Notes under the pieces: generated by a model
Database searches by the model: none
Seen by the model: only the letters and a program-made list of their open reading frames with translations
Told to the model about the DNA's origin: nothing
In this document: piece after piece, positions 25,118-33,449 of the stretch
Layout: each line of letters opens with the position of its first letter
How positions within the stretch are numbered: the stretch's first letter is position 1
Assembly (NCBI RefSeq): GCF_000372965.1
Contig: NZ_KB890024.1
Coordinates: 248,001-312,000, forward strand
Origin: Hoeflea sp. 108
GTDB taxonomy: Bacteria > Pseudomonadota > Alphaproteobacteria > Rhizobiales > Rhizobiaceae
DNA length: 64,000 nt
Direction: 5' to 3'
Made by a program: the position numbers and the translations under genes

Positions 25118-26587
25118 TCACGCGCCCAGAGCTAGCCCGTCTTTGCGTTTGTCCGAACCGCCGAGCAAGCTGCCGTCCGCGTCGCGCAGCACGAACTGCG
25201 CGCCGCCGAAATCGCTGCGCCCACCAAGCTCGCCAGCACCTTCCGGGTCGGTGTAGCCGGCGTCGCGCAGGGCGCGTGCGATCCTGTCGGGCGTGCCCGG
25301 CTCGATCGCCAGTTGCTTCGCGCCTTCCAGCCGCCAGCGCGGCGCATCGATTGCCGCCTGGAGCTTCTCGTTCCAGGCCGCCAGCCGCACCATCATCTGC
25401 ACATGGCCCTGCGGCTGCATTGCCCCTCCCACCACGCCGAAGCCGCAGTGGAAACGGCCGTCCTTCAGCGCTGCCGCCGGCACGACCGTATGATAGGCGC
25501 GCTTCGACGGTCCCGGCCCGTTGATATGTCCCGGTTCCGAAAAGCCAAAGCCACGGTTCTGAAGCACGAAGCCATGACCCGGCACGCCGATGCCTGAGCC
25601 GAAGCGTTTGAAGATGCTGCTCATCAGCGTCACCGCCAGGCCGTCGCTGTCGACGACCACGGTGCACACTGTATTCCCGGCTGGATCGGCCACCGTCTCC
25701 TTGGCATGCGCCAGCGCCCGGCCCACCGCCTGCACCATGGCAAGCGTGGTGCCGGGGTCGTCACGTTCCAGCGGCAGGGCGTCCAGTTCCTCCAGCGCGT
25801 CAAGCACTGCCACGCCATGGGTGTTGGGCGGGCATTCAAGCATGGTCAGCCCGCGAAAGCTCCGACGCAGCGGCTCGCCGAAATCGCCGCGATGGGCGGC
25901 GAAGTCTCCTGCGGACAGCACGCCGCCGCATGCCTGATTGGCGGCAGCTGCGCGCTGCGCCGCGTCGCCGAGATAGAAGGTATCGGGTCCGTCGGCTGCG
26001 ATAGCCTGCAGGACTTTCGCCAGTTCGGGATTGGCGAAGCGTTCGCCCGCGCGCGGCGCGTTGCCTGAACTGTACATGGCGGCCGCGGCCGCATCGCCCT
26101 TGATGATCGGTTCGAACAGCGCCCATTCGCGCGCCGCAATGGGCAGCACCTCGAAGCCGCCGGCGGCAAGCGCGACGGCAGGCGCCAGCAGCTGCGCCAT
26201 CGGCAACCGGCCGTGGCGCATATGCAGGTCGAACCAGCCGCGCACGGCACCTGGTACGGTCACTGACAGGGCGTGTCGTTCGGGGATGCGCCGGTTGGGC
26301 AGCCGCTCCAAGATATCGGCGGTCAGCGCCGCCGGCGCCCGGCCGGTGCCGTTGTAGCTTGTGCCACGGCCATCGGGCTCGACCAGCATGGCCAAGAGGT
26401 CGCCGCCGATGCCTGTTGCCATCGGCTCGACCACCCCGAGGATGGCGTCGGCCGCGATCGCCGCATCGACCGCCGAGCCGCCGGCCGCCAGCATGTCGAT
26501 TGCCGTGCGCGCCGCCAGCGGATGGCCTGTCGCCACCATCGCGTTCTGGCCACGTACGCCGTTCGCCGGATCGTTCATCTCAGCCAT
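25118..26587 (-). CDS. Gamma-glutamyltransferase-family Ntn hydrolase
   Basis: 489-residue member of the GGT family, Ntn hydrolases that self-cleave and then hydrolyse or transfer gamma-glutamyl or other acyl groups. The predicted nucleophile is T306 in GNTVCTVVVD, at the same distance from the conserved aspartate as Thr391 of the E. coli enzyme; the usual second threonine is valine. Cleavage would give subunits of roughly 305 and 184 residues. No signal peptide is seen from ATG 26587, so it is probably cytosolic, unlike classical GGT. GAGGAAAGGA precedes that ATG; ATG 26578 is an alternative. It probably heads a unit with the atypical SDR. A cephalosporin-acylase-like specificity is possible. 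Confidence 0.88.
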   Translation of the reverse strand: MAEMNDPANGVRGQNAMVATGHPLAARTAIDMLAAGGSAVDAAIAADAILGVVEPMATGIGGDLLAMLVEPDGRGTSYNGTGRAPAALTADILERLPNRRIPERHALSVTVPGAVRGWFDLHMRHGRLPMAQLLAPAVALAAGGFEVLPIAAREWALFEPIIKGDAAAAAMYSSGNAPRAGERFANPELAKVLQAIAADGPDTFYLGDAAQRAAAANQACGGVLSAGDFAAHRGDFGEPLRRSFRGLTMLECPPNTHGVAVLDALEELDALPLERDDPGTTLAMVQAVGRALAHAKETVADPAGNTVCTVVVDSDGLAVTLMSSIFKRFGSGIGVPGHGFVLQNRGFGFSEPGHINGPGPSKRAYHTVVPAAALKDGRFHCGFGVVGGAMQPQGHVQMMVRLAAWNEKLQAAIDAPRWRLEGAKQLAIEPGTPDRIARALRDAGYTDPEGAGELGGRSDFGGAQFVLRDADGSLLGGSDKRKDGLALGA

Positions 26588-26619
26588 TCCTTTCCTCGCT
26601 CCGGTCATTCGAGCTACGA

Positions 26620-26630
26620 CATACTGTATG
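26620..26630. promoter_or_regulatory. Shared-regulon half-operator upstream of the GGT-like gene
   Basis: CATACTGTATG is a perfect palindrome carrying the ATACTGTAT core of the island operator, 33 bases before the GGT-like start. It lacks the long arms of the sites at 26688 and 38602. Confidence 0.5.
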
Positions 26631-26685
26631 CGCATGCTTGAAACATGCGGACGAAGCGACTGTAGAATGCGGCTTGCGTCAATGT

Positions 26686-26710
26686 CAATTTGGTATACAG
26701 TATTCCAAAT
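26686..26710. promoter_or_regulatory. Shared-regulon operator, full-length copy before oxidase 1
   Basis: Full palindrome with ATTTGG and CCAAAT arms around TATACAGTATT, 38 bases before the first diiron oxidase gene and about 100 bases before the divergent GGT-like gene. Its 25 bases from 26686 are identical, in inverted orientation, to 38604-38628 before the second oxidase gene, whereas the leaders beyond the site differ. Confidence 0.75.
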
Positions 26711-26748
26711 CAGATTTGAAAAAGCCATTCAGCCGACAGGGGAACCCG

Positions 26749-27507
26749 ATGACTGTGCCGATGAACCCGGATGAATTTCGCACTGCGCTGGAAAACGCCA
26801 TCAAGGGCAAGAGCGCCAACAAATCGCCGTTCTCGATGGCCTGGGCCAGCGGCAAGCTGAGCCGCGACCATCTCTCGCGCTGGGCCGAGAACCACTACCA
26901 CTATGTGGGGCCGTTCGCGGATTACCTCGGTTACATCTATTCCCGCATGCCCGAGCAGTATGTCGAGGCCAAGGATTTCCTGCTCGCCAACATGTATGAG
27001 GAAGAGATCGGCGGCGACCGCCACACCGATCTGCTGATACGTTTCGGCGAGGCTTGCGGCACATCTCGTGAGCGCATGACCGACCCGGAAAACATGTCGC
27101 CGACGACGCGCGGCCTGCAGAGCTGGTGTTACGCGGTGGCGATGCGCGAGGACCCGATCGTCGCCGTTGCCGGGCTTGTCGTCGGCCTCGAATCCCAGGT
27201 GCCGTCGATCTACCGCAAGCAGACGCCGACGTTGCGCGACAGCTACGGCTTTACCGACGAGGAAGTCGAGTTCTTCGACCTGCACATCGTCTCCGACGAA
27301 ATCCACGGCGAACGCGGCTACCAGATCGTGCTGGAGCATGCCCGCACGGTCGAGATGCAGGAACGTTGCCTGAAGATCTGCGAGGTCGGCGCCCAGATGC
27401 GCCTGCTCTACACCACCGCACTCTACAACGACTATGTCGCCGAGGATGTGAAGCTCGGCCGCGTCGCACCCATGGAGCCGGAGCTTGCCGGTATCGGCGG
27501 GGTTTGA
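26749..27507 (+). CDS. Haem-oxygenase-like diiron oxidase (HDO family), copy 1
   Basis: 252-residue all-helical protein of the PqqC/TenA-like haem-oxygenase fold with the metal ligands of HDO diiron oxidases: E85 and H92 (EEEIGGDRH), E148 (VGLESQ), and H179, D183, H186 (HIVSDEIH), the H-x3-D-x2-H motif. Spacing agrees with the ligands I recall for Chlamydia CADD. Known HDOs activate O2 to N-oxygenate, cleave C-C bonds of amino or fatty acids, or make p-aminobenzoate. ATG 26749 follows AGGGGAA. It heads a likely operon with two ferredoxins and an aldehyde dehydrogenase. A paralogue about 90% identical by eye is at 37840-38571. Substrate unknown. Confidence 0.88.
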   Translation: MTVPMNPDEFRTALENAIKGKSANKSPFSMAWASGKLSRDHLSRWAENHYHYVGPFADYLGYIYSRMPEQYVEAKDFLLANMYEEEIGGDRHTDLLIRFGEACGTSRERMTDPENMSPTTRGLQSWCYAVAMREDPIVAVAGLVVGLESQVPSIYRKQTPTLRDSYGFTDEEVEFFDLHIVSDEIHGERGYQIVLEHARTVEMQERCLKICEVGAQMRLLYTTALYNDYVAEDVKLGRVAPMEPELAGIGGV

Positions 27508-27516
27508 GGCTCGCAC

Positions 27517-27825
27517 ATGCCGACAGTCGTGATCCACAAAAACGGTGAAGCCTTCACAGGTGAGGTCAAGGACGACACCAACCTCGTCGTCCGCGCCGGC
27601 ATCAAGCAGTTTCCCTATCCGCACCTCGCCTACAAATGCGGCATGGGAAAATGCGGCACCTGCGCCAGCCGCATCCTGGCCGGCGCCGAGCACCTGCCGC
27701 CGCCCAACTGGAAGGAGAAGAAACAGCTCGGCGACAAGCTCGACGAGGGTTTTCGGCTCGTCTGCCAGCTGTGGATCAAGAACGACATCGAGCTCCGCCA
27801 GGAGAAGGTGACGGAGCAGGCCTAG
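27517..27825 (+). CDS. Plant-type 2Fe-2S ferredoxin 1
   Basis: 102-residue soluble ferredoxin. The 2Fe-2S ligands are C41, C46, C49 (CGMGKCGTC) and C83 (RLVCQ), the C-x4-C-x2-C...C arrangement of plant/BenC-type ferredoxin domains. A lysine-rich insert, NWKEKKQLGDKLDEGF, sits before the last cysteine. It starts nine bases after the diiron oxidase gene, so it is the obvious candidate electron donor to that oxidase, with electrons from the reductase encoded at 36228-37241. The stop codon lies at the edge of a dispersed palindrome. Confidence 0.9.
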   Translation: MPTVVIHKNGEAFTGEVKDDTNLVVRAGIKQFPYPHLAYKCGMGKCGTCASRILAGAEHLPPPNWKEKKQLGDKLDEGFRLVCQLWIKNDIELRQEKVTEQA

Positions 27826-27871
27826 CGCAATTCCAGGAAAAGTGCGCAGCGGTTTCCGTCCGGAATTGCGC
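27825..27871. repeat. Dispersed intergenic palindrome, copy B
   Basis: GCGCAATTCCAGG...CCGGAATTGCGC, the inverted counterpart of the element at 13220-13265, begins at the last base of the ferredoxin 1 stop codon. Inserted inside the oxidase operon, it could form a hairpin that lowers expression of, or protects, the flanking mRNA. Confidence 0.75.
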
Positions 27872-27974
27872 AAAGCAGAGCCAGCCGAGCCGGAAGGCGC
27901 GGCACTTCCCGAACAATTTTGCCGGCAATGCTTCGGTGGCGTCGGCGTGATCAGCAATCAGCACGAGGTGGACA

Positions 27975-28274
27975 ATGTATGTGGTTCTGACGACCAAGCC
28001 GGGCGAATTCCGGACCGAGATGAGCCCCGGCGTACAGCCGGTCGAGACCTATGACTACATCTTCTACGGCCGCAAGCGCGCCAGCTTCACCATCGCCAAG
28101 CTGACCGATCAGGACCAGACGCGCATCCGCATCGTCGAGGACGAGCCGCCGCAGATCGAGAACAACGTGCCCTGCAAGCTGTTCGAGAAATTCTCGTCCG
28201 TCGAGGAAGCCCGCCACGAGCTCAAGACGCTGACCACCTACGGCAGCATGGACATCCAGCTCAAGCTGGTCTGA
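27975..28274 (+). CDS. 99-residue protein of unknown family between two ferredoxins
   Basis: I do not recognise this protein. It begins MYVVLTTKPGEFRTEMSPG, has an aromatic, charged middle (ETYDYIFYGRKRASFTIAKL) and ends GSMDIQLKLV, suggesting a small alpha-beta fold with alternating strands; one cysteine, no signal peptide and no membrane helix, hence cytosolic. GAGGTGG precedes ATG 27975. It lies between ferredoxin 1 and ferredoxin 2 (25 bases before the latter) in the oxidase operon. By analogy with small effector subunits of multicomponent oxygenases it may be a coupling or assembly protein, but that is inference from context only. Confidence 0.75.
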   Translation: MYVVLTTKPGEFRTEMSPGVQPVETYDYIFYGRKRASFTIAKLTDQDQTRIRIVEDEPPQIENNVPCKLFEKFSSVEEARHELKTLTTYGSMDIQLKLV

Positions 28275-28299
28275 CCGGCCAACAGCATCGAACGCGCCG

Positions 28300-28593
28300 A
28301 TGATCAACATCACCTTCATCACCAACGACAACAAGCAGGTGTCCGCGCCCGAAAACAGCAATCTGCTGCGCGTGTCGCTGCGCGAGAAGGGGGGCATCCC
28401 CTTCAAATGCGGCGGCGGGCTGTGCGGCACCTGCAAGTGCCGGATCGAGACCGGCATCGAGAACACCGATGCCGTCAAGCCCAAGGAACGCAACCACCTG
28501 ACGGCAGACGATCTCGCCGCCGGCTTCCGCATGGCCTGCCAGACCTTCGTGCTCGGCGACGTCGCCGTCTCCTGGGTGCCAAAAGGACGCTGA
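28300..28593 (+). CDS. Plant-type 2Fe-2S ferredoxin 2
   Basis: 97-residue soluble ferredoxin with cluster ligands C37, C42, C45 (CGGGLCGTC) and C80 (FRMACQ), plus an extra cysteine at 47 (GTCKC). It differs clearly from ferredoxin 1 (different N-terminus, no lysine-rich insert), so the two are not a recent duplication and may have different partners, for example the diiron oxidase and another redox enzyme of the island such as the flavin oxidase. It precedes the aldehyde dehydrogenase gene by 42 bases. Confidence 0.9.
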   Translation: MINITFITNDNKQVSAPENSNLLRVSLREKGGIPFKCGGGLCGTCKCRIETGIENTDAVKPKERNHLTADDLAAGFRMACQTFVLGDVAVSWVPKGR

Positions 28594-28635
28594 CGCGCCT
28601 TCGAACGCAGAACGACTTCCGAAAGCAAACGACCA

Positions 28636-30090
28636 ATGACTGAGCGACACCTGAACTACATCGCCGGCGAGTGGCAGCCCGCTTTCGGCGGCGCCACTTT
28701 CGAGGACCGCAATCCGGCCGACGAGCGCGACCTCATCGGCCTGTTCCCGGATTCGGATACCGTCGATGTTTCCGCCGCCGTTGCCAGCGTCTCAACGGCC
28801 TGGCCGGCCTGGGCGGCGCAGTCGCCGGAGGTTCGCGCCGACGTGCTGTTCCGTGCCGCCGACATCATGGCCCGTCGTGCCGACGAGATCGCCGCAGAGC
28901 TGACCCGCGAGGAAGGCAAGACGCTTAACGAGGCGCGCAACGAGGCAAGGCGCATCGCCGCCAACTTCCGCCTCTATGCCGGCGAGGCGCTGCGCCTCAA
29001 TGGCGAGACCTATCCGAGCGAAAGCGCCCAGCTGGTGCTGTCTCTGCGCCAGCCGGTCGGCGTGGTCGCCGTCATCACCCCGTGGAACTTCCCGCTGTCG
29101 ATGGCCGCCCGCAAGCTTGGCCCGGCCCTTGCCGCCGGCAACGGCGTCGTCTTCAAGCCGTCCGAGGTCACGCCCCTGATGGGCCAGCGCCTCGTCGAGG
29201 TGCTTCTTGAGGCCGGCCTGCCGCCCAAGCTTGTGGCGCTCGTCCAGGGCAAGGGCGCCAAGGTCGGCCAGGCGATCACCGCGAGCGCAGGCGTCGATGC
29301 GCTGACCTTTACCGGCTCCTATGCGGTCGGCAAGCAGATCGCAGCGTCGCTCTCCACCGACACCCGCGTCCAGCTCGAGATGGGTGGCAAGAACGCGACC
29401 GTCGTGCTTTCAGACGCCAGCATCGACAAGGCCGTCGCCACCATCGAGCGCGGCGCCTTCGGCCTCACCGGACAGGCCTGCACCGGCACCAGCCGTGTGC
29501 TCGTCGCTCGCCCGCTCTATGCCGAACTGGTGGCGCGGCTCGAAAAGTCTGTTGCCGCCATCAAGGTCGGGCCGGGCACGGCAGACGGCGTGCAGATGGG
29601 CCCGCTTGCCACCCGGGCGCAATACGACAAGGTTTTGGCCTATGTCGGCATCGCCCGCGAGGAGGGCGGCCGCGTCGTCGGTGGCGATGCTTTGCGCGAG
29701 GCCGACCAGAGCCTTGCGCATGGCTATTTCGTTCGCCCCGCCGTCGTCTCCGATCTGCCGGAGACCAGTCGCCTTTGGCGTGAGGAGATTTTTGGACCGG
29801 TAGTCGCCATCCGTCCCATCGACAGCCTAGACGAGGCGATCAGGCTGGCCGACGATACCGAATACGGCCTCGCCGTCTCGCTGGTGACCGGCGATCTGCC
29901 GTCGGTGCTGCGTTTCGCCCGCGAGACCCAGCACGGCATCGTCAAGGTCAACAGCCCAACGACTGGCGTCTCGCTCAACGCGCCGTTCGGCGGCCTCAAA
30001 CATTCGAGCAACCAGGCGGCCAAGGAGCAGGGCGGCGCCAACGTCATGGACTTCTACAGTCGCATCAAGAGCGTCTATCTTGGGGCCTGA
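28636..30090 (+). CDS. NAD(P)-dependent aldehyde dehydrogenase
   Basis: 484-residue ALDH-superfamily enzyme oxidising an aldehyde to its acid. Catalytic residues are intact: C282 (GQACTGTSR), E248 (QLEMGGKN), N151 (TPWNFP) and the cofactor-site lysine K174 (FKPSE). The sequence is closest in style to 2-oxoglutarate semialdehyde/succinate semialdehyde dehydrogenases, but the substrate is not certain. In the oxidase operon it would oxidise an aldehyde generated by oxidative cleavage or deamination, as expected of HDO or DAO chemistry. The next gene starts one base after its stop codon. Confidence 0.93.
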   Translation: MTERHLNYIAGEWQPAFGGATFEDRNPADERDLIGLFPDSDTVDVSAAVASVSTAWPAWAAQSPEVRADVLFRAADIMARRADEIAAELTREEGKTLNEARNEARRIAANFRLYAGEALRLNGETYPSESAQLVLSLRQPVGVVAVITPWNFPLSMAARKLGPALAAGNGVVFKPSEVTPLMGQRLVEVLLEAGLPPKLVALVQGKGAKVGQAITASAGVDALTFTGSYAVGKQIAASLSTDTRVQLEMGGKNATVVLSDASIDKAVATIERGAFGLTGQACTGTSRVLVARPLYAELVARLEKSVAAIKVGPGTADGVQMGPLATRAQYDKVLAYVGIAREEGGRVVGGDALREADQSLAHGYFVRPAVVSDLPETSRLWREEIFGPVVAIRPIDSLDEAIRLADDTEYGLAVSLVTGDLPSVLRFARETQHGIVKVNSPTTGVSLNAPFGGLKHSSNQAAKEQGGANVMDFYSRIKSVYLGA

Positions 30091-30091
30091 C

Positions 30092-30847
30092 ATGCTCCAG
30101 CGCCTGACTGAGCTGATGCCCGGCGACTTCGTGCCGGGCCATCTGTTCGGCATGGGCGCCATGGTCTTCGTCGCCGCCTTGCTGCAGGGCATAGGCGGTC
30201 TTGGCTTTGCCATGGTTTCGGCGCCGCTTGCAGTGCTGTTCTTTCCCGAAATGGCGCCCGGGCCGCTGCTGGTGCTCGGTGCCGGCCTGGCGCTGCTTGG
30301 CCTGCTCCGCGATTTCGATGCCGTCGACTGGCCGAGCGTCACCACGCTGATGGTCGGGCGTGCCGGCGGCACGCTGCTTGCGGGCGCGACGCTCGCGGCC
30401 TTGCCCACCAATGCATTCTCGATCGTCTTTGCTCTGTTGATCCTCGCGGGCGTCGGCCTCAGCTTCGCCGGCTGGAAGGTCAGGGCATCTCACCCCAACA
30501 TGGCGATCGCCGGCCTCGCCTCGGGGCTGATGGGCACCATAACCTCGTCGGGCGCGCCGCCCTTCGCCATTGTCATGCAATATGTGCCGCCGCGTCAGAT
30601 GCGGGCGACCATCAGCTGTGTCTTCTTCGCCGGCGCCATCCTGTCGCTGCTGATGCTCGCTTACGTCGACCGTTTCACACTGCCGCAGCTCTGGCTCGGC
30701 ATCCTGTTGTTCCCGCTGATGCTCGGTGGCTTCTTCGTCTCCGGCCGGTTCCATCGCTATTTTTCGCCGCGTGGTGTTCGTTTGCTTCTGCTCACCATGT
30801 CCGGGCTCGGTGCGCTTGGCATTCTCGCGAGGACGGTTGTCCAATGA
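30092..30847 (+). CDS. TSUP (TauE/SafE) family permease
   Basis: 251-residue inner-membrane protein with about seven to eight hydrophobic segments and two related halves, each with a glycine-rich GxGG-type start (LLQGIGGLGFAMVSAPLAVL; IAGLASGLMGTITSSGAPPF), the pattern of TauE/SafE transporters. Members carry sulfite, sulfonates or other small organic anions. ATG 30092 is two bases after the ALDH stop codon and its own stop overlaps the next start (ATGA), so it belongs to the operon. It may export a small acid or sulfur oxyanion released by the pathway. Confidence 0.87.
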   Translation: MLQRLTELMPGDFVPGHLFGMGAMVFVAALLQGIGGLGFAMVSAPLAVLFFPEMAPGPLLVLGAGLALLGLLRDFDAVDWPSVTTLMVGRAGGTLLAGATLAALPTNAFSIVFALLILAGVGLSFAGWKVRASHPNMAIAGLASGLMGTITSSGAPPFAIVMQYVPPRQMRATISCVFFAGAILSLLMLAYVDRFTLPQLWLGILLFPLMLGGFFVSGRFHRYFSPRGVRLLLLTMSGLGALGILARTVVQ

Positions 30848-31764
30848 GCCTGCCTCACATCACGGATGAACTGGTCGAGGCAGCCGTCTCCGCCGCCGAT
30901 GCACGCGCGACGCTGGCCGATGCCTTCCAACGTTTCGGGCGTGAGGAAGCGGCGATGCAGCCACGCATCCGCAGCGAGGCCGCTGGCATCAAGTTGTCGA
31001 CCCTGGGCGCGGTCATCCCCGGTCAGGACGTGGTTGGCGCCAAGGTCTACACCACCATCAAGGGCCAATTCTCCTTCATCATCCTGCTGTTTTCCTCGGT
31101 CGACGGCCGCGCGCTCGCCACCTTCGATGCCGGCGCCATCACAAGGCTGCGCACCGCCGGCTGCTCTGTCATCGCAGCACAGCAACTTGCCCGTCCGGAA
31201 GCTGCGACGCTCGCGGTCTTTGGCTCCGGTCCGCTCGGCCGGGCACATGCCATCCAGATGGCCGAAGTCTTCCCGCTCAAGCGTGTGCTGTTGGTCAGCC
31301 GCTCGTCCGATCCTGCCCTGGCGGCCGGGTTGGAAGCTGCCTGCGGCGTCCCTACGCGACTGGCCACAGCAGAACAGGCGGCGTCAGAGGTCGACATTCT
31401 GATCACCGCCTCGCGCTCGCCATCAGCGCTGTTTTCCGGTGACCTGCTCAAGCCCGGGTCTTTCATCGCCGCCGTCGGTTCGAGCCTGCCCAACACGCGC
31501 GAGCTCGACGACCGGGCAATGGCCCGTGCTTCGCTTGTCGCCGTCGAATGGCGCGAACAGAGCCTGCGCGAGGCCGGCGATCTCGTGCTGGCAGATTCCG
31601 CGGCGCTCACGCCGGACAAGATCGTCGAACTCGGCGAGATCCTTGCCGGCAAAGCACGCGGCCGCACCAGCGCGGACGAGATCACCATCTACAAGTCCGT
31701 CGGTGTCGGCTTGCAGGACATCGCGTTGGCCGGATTGGCTTATCGGCGGATCGTCGGCGGCTAG
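30844..31764 (+). CDS. Ornithine cyclodeaminase/mu-crystallin family protein
   Basis: 306-residue NAD(P)-binding protein of the OCD/mu-crystallin family, which includes ornithine cyclodeaminase, alanine dehydrogenase and imine/ketimine reductases. The Rossmann motif is VFGSGPLGRAHAIQMAEVF; the N-terminal ligand domain has MQPRIR and GAKVYTT, and FDAGAITRLRTAG is the conserved helix with the substrate-binding arginine. ATG 30844 overlaps the TSUP stop by four bases. A ketimine reductase or amino acid dehydrogenase role would fit an amine-catabolic operon. Last gene of the operon, ten bases before the convergent LysE gene. Confidence 0.88.
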   Translation: MSLPHITDELVEAAVSAADARATLADAFQRFGREEAAMQPRIRSEAAGIKLSTLGAVIPGQDVVGAKVYTTIKGQFSFIILLFSSVDGRALATFDAGAITRLRTAGCSVIAAQQLARPEAATLAVFGSGPLGRAHAIQMAEVFPLKRVLLVSRSSDPALAAGLEAACGVPTRLATAEQAASEVDILITASRSPSALFSGDLLKPGSFIAAVGSSLPNTRELDDRAMARASLVAVEWREQSLREAGDLVLADSAALTPDKIVELGEILAGKARGRTSADEITIYKSVGVGLQDIALAGLAYRRIVGG

Positions 31765-31773
31765 CCGTGGACG

Positions 31774-32346
31774 TCAGGCGTGGGCCGCGCTGATGGCAGC
31801 GGCCACCGAGAAGCCGCCGACGATCAGGGCCGCCGCCCGGTAGGAGTGCCGGCGGAGCGCCGCCGGAAGTGCCGCGCCCAGTGCCGTCCAGCCGATGCCG
31901 GCCAGCGAGGAAAGCAGCACGAAGCAGGCCACGCCGGCCGGCTGACTGTCTGCCATCAGACCCGGGATGACGATGGTGCCGACCAGCATCGCCTTGGGGT
32001 TCAGCATAGTCGTCACGATCACGCGCCAGAATGCACCCTGCCTCGCCTTGATGTCGGGCACGACCGGCTGCCGCCACAGCCTGGCCGCCGAAACCAGCAG
32101 CCAGGCCGACGCGATGGCCCTCATGACGGCGAGCGCCACTGGCGTGCCGTGAAACTGCTCCTGGAGCACCAGGAACAGGCTGACGGCAAGTGCATAGCCC
32201 AGCGCCTCGGCCAGAGGCAGGTGGAGCGCCTTGCGCAATCCCATCGCCGCGCCCGATGCGGCCAGGATGGTGTTGGTCGGCCCCGGCGTCAGCAGGATGG
32301 CCAGGGATGCGGCGACAAACGACAGGACTGACATCGGGGTATCCAT
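31774..32346 (-). CDS. LysE/RhtB-family amino acid exporter
   Basis: 190-residue inner-membrane protein with about five to six hydrophobic segments. LLTPGPTNTILAASGAAMGLRKAL is the hallmark LysE N-terminal region (PGP motif) and TTMLNPKAMLVGTIVIPGL the second conserved helix. It would export an amino acid or related metabolite that accumulates during catabolism. ATG 32346 is used; ATG 32334 is possible. It is convergent with the oxidase operon and has no obvious ribosome-binding site. Confidence 0.83.
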   Translation of the reverse strand: MDTPMSVLSFVAASLAILLTPGPTNTILAASGAAMGLRKALHLPLAEALGYALAVSLFLVLQEQFHGTPVALAVMRAIASAWLLVSAARLWRQPVVPDIKARQGAFWRVIVTTMLNPKAMLVGTIVIPGLMADSQPAGVACFVLLSSLAGIGWTALGAALPAALRRHSYRAAALIVGGFSVAAAISAAHA

Positions 32347-32489
32347 GGCTGCGTGAAGCTCTCGGCCATTTATGCCCGCGCATGGAGGCCGACCTTGACC
32401 CAGGTCAAGCCGTCGTCCAGCAGTCATGCTGGGACGACGACAATCTGCGCCATCGCCTCTGAAATTGCGCCTGCGCCGATCGTCTGCCT

Positions 32490-32756
32490 CTACCCTTTCT
32501 TCGCGGCCTGTCGAGCCTGCTGCAGGCTGACCACTCCGTCCCTGGAGATCGTGTAGTTGCCGCCATTTCGGGACACGACCAGCCGCTTGGCTTTCAGCAC
32601 CTTGAACTCGGCGAGGCCGGCGCCCTCGAGGGACCAGCCCTCGCGGGTGACGAACGATGCTTCCAGAGGTCGGTTCCTGGCGTCCTTTTCAAGGATGATC
32701 GTGCCGCCGAACGACAGCACTTCGAGCGCTTTGCGCTCCTTCTTCGAGATGTTCAT
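32490..32756 (-). CDS. YjhX-family (UPF0386) small protein
   Basis: 88-residue protein matching the YjhX/UPF0386 family as I recall it: MNISKKERKALEVLSFGGTI, a central SFVTREGWSLEG and the FKVLKAKRLVVSRNGGNYTI block followed by SRDGV. E. coli YjhX has been reported as the toxin of the YjhX-YjhQ pair, with a GNAT antitoxin. No antitoxin-like gene is adjacent here, so toxin activity should not be assumed; many proteobacteria carry solitary yjhX. ATG 32756 gives the family N-terminus. Confidence 0.8.
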   Translation of the reverse strand: MNISKKERKALEVLSFGGTIILEKDARNRPLEASFVTREGWSLEGAGLAEFKVLKAKRLVVSRNGGNYTISRDGVVSLQQARQAAKKG

Positions 32757-32964
32757 GATGTTGAGTGTCCGCAATCCCGGCGACCAGGCACCGGGCGTCA
32801 TCCATTATGGCAAGCTGTGGGCTCACCGATTTGGCTGAACACGGCCCCGGTCCACGCAATGCGTGAAGCGGGGCTTTAGCGGGACTCAAAAGAACAGGTC
32901 ATGATGGTGCGGAGCTATAGGTCCGATTGCGGCGGGCTCAAGGCGGCCCCGCCGGCGATAGCGG

Positions 32965-33309
32965 TCAGCGACCCTGCAAAACCCGGATCAGCTTGCTGTT
33001 GTCCGCCGTGCGGGAATCGAGATTGACGTAGTCCTGGTAGGTGATGCGGTTGCTGGCCATGCCGTTGATCAGGCGCTTGCAGAAGGTGGCCGCATAGTTC
33101 TTCGGATCGATGTTGAACACCGCGGCCATCTCGGCCTTGTCCTTGGCCGAGCGGGCATTCTCGTCCTTGATGCAGCTGTTCATCGTTTCGCGCTTGAGGG
33201 CAGGGCTGCCGGCCAGAGTCGTCTGGGCGGTCTTGTATTCGCCTTGAGACATGGTGGTGCAACCAGCGAGAATTACGGAGATGCCGAGGAGCGCAGCCAA
33301 ACGAATCAT
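32965..33309 (-). CDS. Small lipoprotein of unknown function
   Basis: 114 residues with a type II signal peptide: a basic start, hydrophobic LAALLGISVILAGC with the lipobox cysteine at residue 17, no aspartate at +2 (TTMSQ), so probably outer-membrane directed. The mature part contains three more cysteines' worth of segments around NSCIKDENARSAKD and AATFCKRLINGMASN, the latter two perhaps forming a disulfide. ATG 33309 (MIRLAALLG) is preferred to an upstream ATG. Neighbours are unrelated; about 200 bases on either side hold no other convincing gene. Confidence 0.7.
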   Translation of the reverse strand: MIRLAALLGISVILAGCTTMSQGEYKTAQTTLAGSPALKRETMNSCIKDENARSAKDKAEMAAVFNIDPKNYAATFCKRLINGMASNRITYQDYVNLDSRTADNSKLIRVLQGR

Positions 33310-33449
33310 TCTTACACATTCCAAATGTTCTGAATATTTTTCTCGAAATGATCAGAACTGAATGCTGCCTGCAATCGCAAAGGTATTTCAGGAAAACTTG
33401 ATATTAAAGGATCGAACTGGCGATGTCGTCCAGACAAGTGCTTCGGTGT

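Noticed and set aside
32490..32756. Treating the YjhX-family gene as a toxin-antitoxin module
   Set aside because: No adjacent antitoxin-like gene is visible; the only GNAT gene is 25 kb away, so a toxin system is not supported.
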